47,872 nt of DNA from Fidelibacterota bacterium. GTDB lineage: Bacteria; Fidelibacterota; UBA8477; JABMPR01. The notes under the pieces were generated by a model. The model was not told the origin of the DNA. It made no database searches and was given only the letters and a program-made list of their open reading frames with translations. The stretch's first letter is position 1. Each line of letters begins with the position of its first letter. The DNA lies in NCBI GenBank assembly GCA_018673925.1, contig JABHBL010000067.1, forward strand, positions 1 through 47,872, in the 5' to 3' direction. A program made the position numbers and the translations under genes. Below, one piece after another: positions 42,579 through 47,872 of the stretch.

Positions 42579-45317
42579 ATGTATAAAAATTTGATTCTAG
42601 TCGGTATTGTGGGAATAAGCACTGTAATGGCCATATCTCCACCAAAACCAGGTGTGATTCCCCCAGCGGGAGTCATTCAGCAAGCAGCAATCATGGCAGA
42701 AACTCATGGTGAAGGTGGACTGGCTGACAGGATGCAGCGTATCAGGCTGGCCAACATCCAACATGCGGAAAATGGTACCCGTGATCTGAGAGAAGATGTT
42801 TATATGAGTTTTCCAGTCATCCTGGGGTCATATTCTGATTCTGATGATGATCCCAATGCTGGTGATATGCTTCAACAAGAGCTATTTGATGGACCCTGGC
42901 CCAGCGTTACCATGACTGAACACTACGAGGAAATGTCCATGGGCCAATTTCATGTTTCTGGGGGAGTCTATGGCTGGTACGAGTTAAGTGAGACTGGGCA
43001 CCATTACGGCGGAACGGATAATGGATGGGATGGTGGAGTCGGTGATTTTTTGCAGGAGTCACTTGATGCTTCTGATATCGAGATAGATTTCACTCAATAT
43101 GATAATGACGGAGATGATGGATTTCCCAATTCTGGTGATGACGATGGCTTTGTAGATGCAGTATTTTTTGTTCATTCTGGCATTGGTGCTGAAAATGGTG
43201 GTGTAGATAATCGAATATGGTCTCATAGTTGGTCCTATTCAGGAGCCTCTGGTACGGGCTCTGCCTATACGACCAATGATACTGGAGCAAACGGAAATCC
43301 CATATATGTAGACAATTACATTATACAGCCCGCTGAAAATGGAACTGGGGATTTGATTGAAATTGGAGTGTTCTCCCACGAGTTTGGCCATGCACTGGGA
43401 CTTCCTGACCTTTATGATACCGATGGTAGTTCTGATGGTATCGGGGACTGGTGCCTCATGTCTGGTGGATCCTGGACCTCACCCAGTAGCCCGGCACATA
43501 TGTCAGCCTGGTGCAAGGAAATGATGGGTTGGGTCATTCCAGTTGTGCAGGACGTGAACATGGACGATATTTTATTCACCCCTGTAGTAGAAACTGGATT
43601 TGTTCTCAAACTATGGACCAATGGTGAGATGGATTCGCTGGGTCATGGTGGCTATAGCCAGGATCCTGATATAGCACGTGAGTACTTCCTTATAGAAAAT
43701 CGACAGATTTTGGGGACAGATCAACACCTGGTAGGCACAGGGCTAATGGTTTATCACATTGATAATTCCCAGTGGGGCAATAGCAATGAGGAACATCGTT
43801 TGGTAGATGTTGAACCCGCTAGTGGTTTTGGTGGTGGCACAACTCCTGGACATCCCTGGCCAGGAGCAAGTGGAAATCGGATTTTCGACTTTGAAACCTT
43901 TCCTTCATCAATGAATTATGCAGGGCAAAACACACAAGTCTCTCTCTTTAATATTTCTGATTCCGATTCAATTATGTCTGCTTCTGTCGAAGTAACTGAA
44001 GCATACCGCCATCTGTACATTAATGACATGTCCTACACAGATGAAAATACTGATGGCTTTTTGTCTCCCGAAGAGAGTGGAACTATCTTGTTAGAACTGG
44101 TTAATTATGGGGTCCTGACCACAGGAATCTATGCCTCGGTGATTGAGGATAACCCAGCCTTCACATTTACGGCCTCAGAAGTAACTTTTGATGATCTTGA
44201 GGTGAACACTTCAGTAACTGCAAACGCACCTTTTGAATTTACCATGGCAGCAGACTTTGAACGCGGTACGGCCGTCTTGCAGGTAGCGGTAGGTAATGCC
44301 ACCTTTGCAACCATCGATACCCTGGAATTTGAAATAGTCATTGGCGATCCTCAGGTAGCGCTTATCGATGCAGATGGTGCCATATCAGGTAGTGCTGATG
44401 TCCAGGAGTACTATCTCAGGGCAATCCAGGACAATGACATTGTTTATGCCCTCTGGGATATTGCTAGAGATGGCTTGCCCCAGGAGGAATGGCTGTTGGC
44501 CAAGCCCCAGGTCGTCTGGTATACGGGAAATACAGAACTGCCTCTGACACCAGCAGTTATTGAATTACTTACTGCCTATCAGGATGCAGGGGGTAGGTTG
44601 CTACTTTCTGGTCAGGATATGGCTGATGGGGATGAGGCTCAAGCAGCATTTCTAAGCGAATATTGTGGGGCAGTTTATTCCGAATCTCTGGATAATCTCA
44701 TCTACGTTTTTGGTGATCCACAGCATGAAATAATGAGTGGCGCGGATCAATATATCGCCAATAGTTATTTTGGGGCTGAGAATCAAACCAGTCCAGATCT
44801 TGTAACTTCCTTGTCCCATAGCCATTCGCTATTTCAATATCCACTTTCAGGTTACCAGACCGCAGGTACAACGACCATCCAAAATGGTTACAAAACTATC
44901 TTTATGGCTTTTGGTTTTGAAGCATTAGCACCTCTGGAAGGTGATGCATTCGAAGCTCGTGCAGACTTAATGTCTAGATTCCTAGAATGGTTTGAGTTGG
45001 ATTATGTCGGCATTGATCAAGAGACTGTTCTTCAGCCCTTAAAAGTTGGAATCAGCGAATTCTATCCTAATCCTTTTAATCCCAGTGTAACCATCAAGTA
45101 TGCCATACCAGCAGGTGTAGACATATCCTTGACAGTATATGATATATCTGGGCGAGAGATCGCAAATCTTGCAAGTGGTGAGCAACCAGCTGGCAGTTAT
45201 GAAGTCAATTGGAACGGTATAAATGATTCTGGTAAATCAGTAAGTACGGGAGTCTACTTTGCCCGTCTGGAAGCAGGGGATTTTAGTCAGACCATCAAAA
45301 TGGTCTACCTACGCTAA
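42579..45317 (+). CDS. Secreted M6-family (immune-inhibitor-A-like) zinc metalloprotease with T9SS-type tail
   Basis: In this 912-aa protein a signal peptide (NLILVGIVGISTVMA) precedes a short pro-region. The catalytic domain opens with YMSFPVILGSYSDSDDDP and carries the zinc site H267-E268-x-x-H271 in FSHEFGHALGLPDLYDTDG, followed by the M6 signature GDWCLMSGG. After the protease domain come an Ig-like region (about 490-590) and a GATase-like fold (about 590-800; VVWYTGNT, GGRLLLSGQDMAD). The FlgD-like/T9SS domain ends it (about 825-912; FYPNPFNP, TIKMVYLR). Asp-rich loops (DNDGDDGFPNSGDDDGFVD) suggest calcium binding. It is predicted to digest external protein. No LytTR-like repeat was found upstream. 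A terminator follows. Confidence 0.93.
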   Translation: MYKNLILVGIVGISTVMAISPPKPGVIPPAGVIQQAAIMAETHGEGGLADRMQRIRLANIQHAENGTRDLREDVYMSFPVILGSYSDSDDDPNAGDMLQQELFDGPWPSVTMTEHYEEMSMGQFHVSGGVYGWYELSETGHHYGGTDNGWDGGVGDFLQESLDASDIEIDFTQYDNDGDDGFPNSGDDDGFVDAVFFVHSGIGAENGGVDNRIWSHSWSYSGASGTGSAYTTNDTGANGNPIYVDNYIIQPAENGTGDLIEIGVFSHEFGHALGLPDLYDTDGSSDGIGDWCLMSGGSWTSPSSPAHMSAWCKEMMGWVIPVVQDVNMDDILFTPVVETGFVLKLWTNGEMDSLGHGGYSQDPDIAREYFLIENRQILGTDQHLVGTGLMVYHIDNSQWGNSNEEHRLVDVEPASGFGGGTTPGHPWPGASGNRIFDFETFPSSMNYAGQNTQVSLFNISDSDSIMSASVEVTEAYRHLYINDMSYTDENTDGFLSPEESGTILLELVNYGVLTTGIYASVIEDNPAFTFTASEVTFDDLEVNTSVTANAPFEFTMAADFERGTAVLQVAVGNATFATIDTLEFEIVIGDPQVALIDADGAISGSADVQEYYLRAIQDNDIVYALWDIARDGLPQEEWLLAKPQVVWYTGNTELPLTPAVIELLTAYQDAGGRLLLSGQDMADGDEAQAAFLSEYCGAVYSESLDNLIYVFGDPQHEIMSGADQYIANSYFGAENQTSPDLVTSLSHSHSLFQYPLSGYQTAGTTTIQNGYKTIFMAFGFEALAPLEGDAFEARADLMSRFLEWFELDYVGIDQETVLQPLKVGISEFYPNPFNPSVTIKYAIPAGVDISLTVYDISGREIANLASGEQPAGSYEVNWNGINDSGKSVSTGVYFARLEAGDFSQTIKMVYLR

Positions 45318-45367
45318 AGCTTCGGCAAACAGGTATACCTCAAATAGCCTGATTTAATTCAACAACT

Positions 45368-45399
45368 AAAAAGCCTCGGACAAAGTCTGGGGCTTTTTT
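45368..45399 (+). terminator. Rho-independent terminator
   Basis: AAAAAGCCTCGGAC and GTCTGGGGCTTTTT pair over about 14 bp, with one mismatch and a G-T pair. The loop is 3 bases and the T-run is built into the 3' arm. It ends the metalloprotease transcript. Confidence 0.88.
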
Positions 45400-45458
45400 A
45401 TTTCGCCTAAACAAGTTTCTAGTGTATCTGGCAAATTTCCGTCCTTTTTTGCTCAAAT

Positions 45459-45495
45459 GTTCCATCTGTGATAGGATTGGTTCCATCTGTGATAG
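45459..45495 (+). promoter_or_regulatory. Tandem 16-bp direct repeat, 21-bp period: candidate LytTR binding site (copy B)
   Basis: GTTCCATCTGTGATAG occurs twice without a mismatch, at 45459-45474 and 45480-45495, starting 21 bp apart. The spacer GATTG and the flanking TCAA are shared with copy A at 38468-38504. It lies 160 bp upstream of the esterase start codon. The distance to the LytTR gene is about 7 kb, so if that regulator binds here it acts on a distant promoter. Confidence 0.65.
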
Positions 45496-45655
45496 TCAAA
45501 TCCATTACAATTCCTTAATATCTGGTCGGATATTAGGGGCAAATACTAAATAACAAATTGTGTGTTAGATTCAAACCATCACAAACTGACCTACGAACTG
45601 TATTTATTCCTTCTGATTCTCAGTACTGGTTGAAATCTAGATTAGGGGGGATATC

Positions 45656-47524
45656 ATGCGTTATCTAATTTGTATCTTCGTTTTTACAGTAGTTGTCTCA
45701 GCTGAGGTTGAGTATGGGGGCTTTGAGCATGATGGGTATCAGCGTGAGTATATCGTTTTCACGCCTGAGAATTTTGAACCCGGTTTGCCCCTGGTCTTCA
45801 ATCTCCACGGCGATGGTATGACTGCTCAAGGAATGTTAAATTTGACAGAAATGAACGAGGTTGCAGATACCGCTAATTTTGTTTTAGTATATCCTAATTC
45901 AGCAGATACCGGACCTACATCGGTTCTATGGAACAGTGGGATAACCGAGTTTGGCGATGGACCCCCGGATGTAGATGATGTTGGGTTTCTGTCAACGCTC
46001 ATCGATACCATCTATGATCACTATGCCATAGATACAAATCGAGTTTATGCCTGTGGGGTCTCAGGTGGTGCAGTTATGGTCTTGCGTCTCGCAGCAGAAT
46101 TAAGCGAACGCGTTAGGAAGGTGGCCACTGTTGCGGGTGTTTCAATTCCAACTATAGTTCAGGCATGTAGTACAGCCAATCCAATTTCGGCCCTCTTTAT
46201 AAATGGCACAGAGGACCCATATTATGACATGTATGAATCCGGTGAAAGCTGGTTCTCGGTTATGGAATCTTTGGAGACTTGGGCAGAACAAATTCAGTGC
46301 AGTCCACCTATTGACTCTCTGATTTTACCTGATGTTGACCAAAATGATGAATTCACAGTCACGGTCTTTTCCTATAAAGATGGGGTTGATGAAACAGAAG
46401 TCATTTTCTATCGGGTTGAAGAGGCTGGTCATATGTGGCCTGGTATGCCCTATTTCTTTCCAACTCCTCCCCATGGAGATATAAATGCTTCAGAGGTAAT
46501 CTGGAATTTCTTCAATTGCGAAAGCTATGAAATTCGAGGTGTTTGGGCTCATGACTTGATGATCAATGGTACATATCAAAACCCTGCTGTTGATAGTTTG
46601 ACCATCAGTGCAGCAATTGTCAATACAGATAACCATGCTTATGAAGCATATGCGATTCTTAGGAATATGGATAATACGCTGATTGATAGCTTTCAGTTAT
46701 TCGATGATGGCTTGCATGACGATGGGGAGGCTGGTGACGGGATTGCGAAAACACTGGTTCCTGCCCTCCAGTCTGAATCAAACTATTTTATTCAGACAAC
46801 AACCCTTGATCTTGATGATGGGACATATCTGGGACCACACGACATGCAATCATTTACGACAATCGGTCCACTTGCTCTTGCATCTTTGGAACACCTCTAT
46901 CCTGCTCAGGGTGCAATTCCGCCAAGTACAGCTATTTATTTTGACCTGTCGCTCGAGAATCTAGGATTAGTCGGAACCGCTGAAAATATAAGTGTTGCCA
47001 TACACCCTGCTGACACAAACACAACTCTGGTTGGCGGTAGGTCCAGTGCAACATTTGGTGATATTCCAGTCGGTGAGACCACGGTAGGTCTGAGCAATCT
47101 TGCTTTACGAACAAGAGCGGACTTGGAGGATGGAACCCCAATTCTTTTCAATATCGAGATTTTAAGTCAAGGTGTGATCTTTTGGCAGGACTCAGGAATT
47201 CTTTTGGGTTATGTTGGGATTGAGGATGAGAGCTCTGGCATTCCGCAGAGCTATGACCTGAACCAGAATTACCCTAATCCCTTCAATCCCACGACCACCA
47301 TCAGCTATGATCTCCCAGCGCAATCAACGGTCAAACTGACTGTCTATGATATTAGGGGTAAAGAGGTTATTACACTTCAGGATGCTGAAAAATCCCCAGG
47401 CAATTATGATGTGCAGTGGAACGGTTTGGACCAAATCGGGAAACAAGTGAGTACTGGGGTGTATTTCGCACGTTTGGATGCAGGCGATTTCACGCAAACG
47501 ATTAAAATGCTGTATTTAAAATAG
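45656..47524 (+). CDS. Exported PHB-depolymerase-family esterase with T9SS-type tail
   Basis: This 622-aa protein has a signal peptide (LICIFVFTVVVSA). Residues about 20-285 are a LpqC/PHB-depolymerase-like alpha/beta hydrolase: VFNLHGDG oxyanion region, nucleophile S136 in CGVSGGA, probable acid D187 in INGTEDPYYD, and H259 in EEAGHMWPG. Such enzymes cleave polyester or feruloyl/acetyl-xylan esters; the substrate here is not known. Residues about 290-530 are the module shared with the beta-helix/esterase fusion (GPLALASLEHLYPAQGAIPPST, GILLGYVGIEDE). Residues about 533-622 are the FlgD-like/T9SS sorting domain. A tandem LytTR-like site lies upstream. The next esterase gene starts 15 bp downstream, so the two probably share a transcript. 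Confidence 0.91.
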   Translation: MRYLICIFVFTVVVSAEVEYGGFEHDGYQREYIVFTPENFEPGLPLVFNLHGDGMTAQGMLNLTEMNEVADTANFVLVYPNSADTGPTSVLWNSGITEFGDGPPDVDDVGFLSTLIDTIYDHYAIDTNRVYACGVSGGAVMVLRLAAELSERVRKVATVAGVSIPTIVQACSTANPISALFINGTEDPYYDMYESGESWFSVMESLETWAEQIQCSPPIDSLILPDVDQNDEFTVTVFSYKDGVDETEVIFYRVEEAGHMWPGMPYFFPTPPHGDINASEVIWNFFNCESYEIRGVWAHDLMINGTYQNPAVDSLTISAAIVNTDNHAYEAYAILRNMDNTLIDSFQLFDDGLHDDGEAGDGIAKTLVPALQSESNYFIQTTTLDLDDGTYLGPHDMQSFTTIGPLALASLEHLYPAQGAIPPSTAIYFDLSLENLGLVGTAENISVAIHPADTNTTLVGGRSSATFGDIPVGETTVGLSNLALRTRADLEDGTPILFNIEILSQGVIFWQDSGILLGYVGIEDESSGIPQSYDLNQNYPNPFNPTTTISYDLPAQSTVKLTVYDIRGKEVITLQDAEKSPGNYDVQWNGLDQIGKQVSTGVYFARLDAGDFTQTIKMLYLK

Positions 47525-47539
47525 ACCAAGGGGGTATTT

Positions 47540-47872
47540 TTGAAAGTCAATTTAAAATGCATGGCAATTGCTAGTCTGTTTATTGGTGTGACAGCCTATA
47601 GCTGGGGTACAAAAATTGATGATAGTTTTTACAGCACATCAATGGATAGCATCATGTTGGTCGATGTTCATTTGCCGGAAGGCTATGATGCCAATGATAC
47701 AACCATCCAGTACCCAGTTATATACTGGTTGCACGGTCGTGGCGGTACTCAAAATAGCGGAAGCAACTATTCGATTCCGGCCTGGGAAGTGGGAATTGAA
47801 TCTGGAGAACTTGAACCGACCATTCTTGTGAAACCAAATGGTTGGGTTAGTCCGTTTGAGGGCAGTTTTTAT
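47540..47872 (+). CDS. Partial gene: exported esterase (esterase-D/PF00756-like), cut by the window end
   Basis: The first 111 codons are seen. The start is TTG at 47540, with AAGGGGG 5 bases upstream; the first ATG (47561) is seven codons further on and has no ribosome site. A signal peptide (CMAIASLFIGVTAYSWG) is followed by SMDSIMLVDVHLPEGYD and YPVIYWLHGRGGTQN, the typical opening strand and oxyanion loop of putative esterases (PF00756). The nucleophile elbow would lie beyond the window. It is 15 bp from the preceding esterase and is likely co-transcribed with it. Confidence 0.8.
   Translation, partial: MKVNLKCMAIASLFIGVTAYSWGTKIDDSFYSTSMDSIMLVDVHLPEGYDANDTTIQYPVIYWLHGRGGTQNSGSNYSIPAWEVGIESGELEPTILVKPNGWVSPFEGSFY

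Larger units (their letters stand above)
45318..45655. other. 338-bp intergenic region with terminator and tandem repeat
   Basis: It holds the terminator of the metalloprotease gene (45368-45399) and the tandem 21-bp-period site (45459-45495). An AT-rich stretch runs on to the AGGGGGG ribosome site just before ATG 45656. No gene is seen on either strand. Confidence 0.7.

Overview
The window looks like a chromosomal segment from an uncultured FCB-group bacterium. Candidatus Neomarinimicrobiota or a related lineage would fit, but this is an inference from protein style, since no rRNA or other taxonomic marker is present. The basis is seven large exported proteins that end in the same FlgD-like / type IX secretion (T9SS type A) C-terminal domain, with a core close to QNYPNPFNPTTTIRY and an end close to TIKMVYLK. 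They sit with an AcrB-type efflux operon, a LytS/LytTR pair and an NtrB/NtrC-type pair. No tRNA, rRNA, CRISPR array or prophage was seen.

Layout. (1) 1-1072: an IS30-family insertion sequence with both inverted repeats visible. It sits directly against the signal-peptide region of the first surface protein. (2) 1032-20329: a same-strand run of surface genes: an LVIVD/beta-helix protein, a 2230-aa VCBS/UnbV/ASH protein, a 309-aa exported protein without a sorting tail, a beta-helix protein, and a CotH-kinase protein that overlaps it by 4 bp. (3) 20713-24206: a membrane histidine kinase and a sigma-54-activating response regulator, overlapping by 1 bp. (4) 24286-30660: a candidate sigma-54 promoter followed by a four-gene unit. 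It encodes two large proteins of the 2-hydroxyacyl-CoA dehydratase / BadF-BcrA activase superfamily, a 92-aa unknown, and a membrane-anchored DUF1858 redox-disulfide protein, and it ends in a clear terminator. (5) 30708-36319, minus strand: an RND tripartite efflux operon (adaptor, pump, TolC-like). (6) 36555-38362: a LytS-type kinase and a LytTR regulator, divergent from the efflux operon. (7) 38620-47872: secreted hydrolases (beta-helix/esterase fusion, M6 metalloprotease, PHB-depolymerase-like esterase, start of another esterase) and one cytoplasmic methyltransferase.

How the parts may work together. The strongest regulatory observation is a tandem direct repeat of the GTTCCATCTGTG type with an exact 21-bp period. 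It lies upstream of both the beta-helix/esterase gene (38620) and the PHB-type esterase gene (45656). The first of these genes is immediately downstream of a LytTR regulator, and LytTR proteins are known to bind direct repeats spaced about two helical turns apart. The two proteins also share an otherwise unfamiliar C-terminal module. Together this suggests a small LytTR-controlled regulon of exported esterases. A second hypothesis is that the NtrC-like regulator activates the adjacent iron-sulfur activase/reductase unit through the sigma-54-like site.
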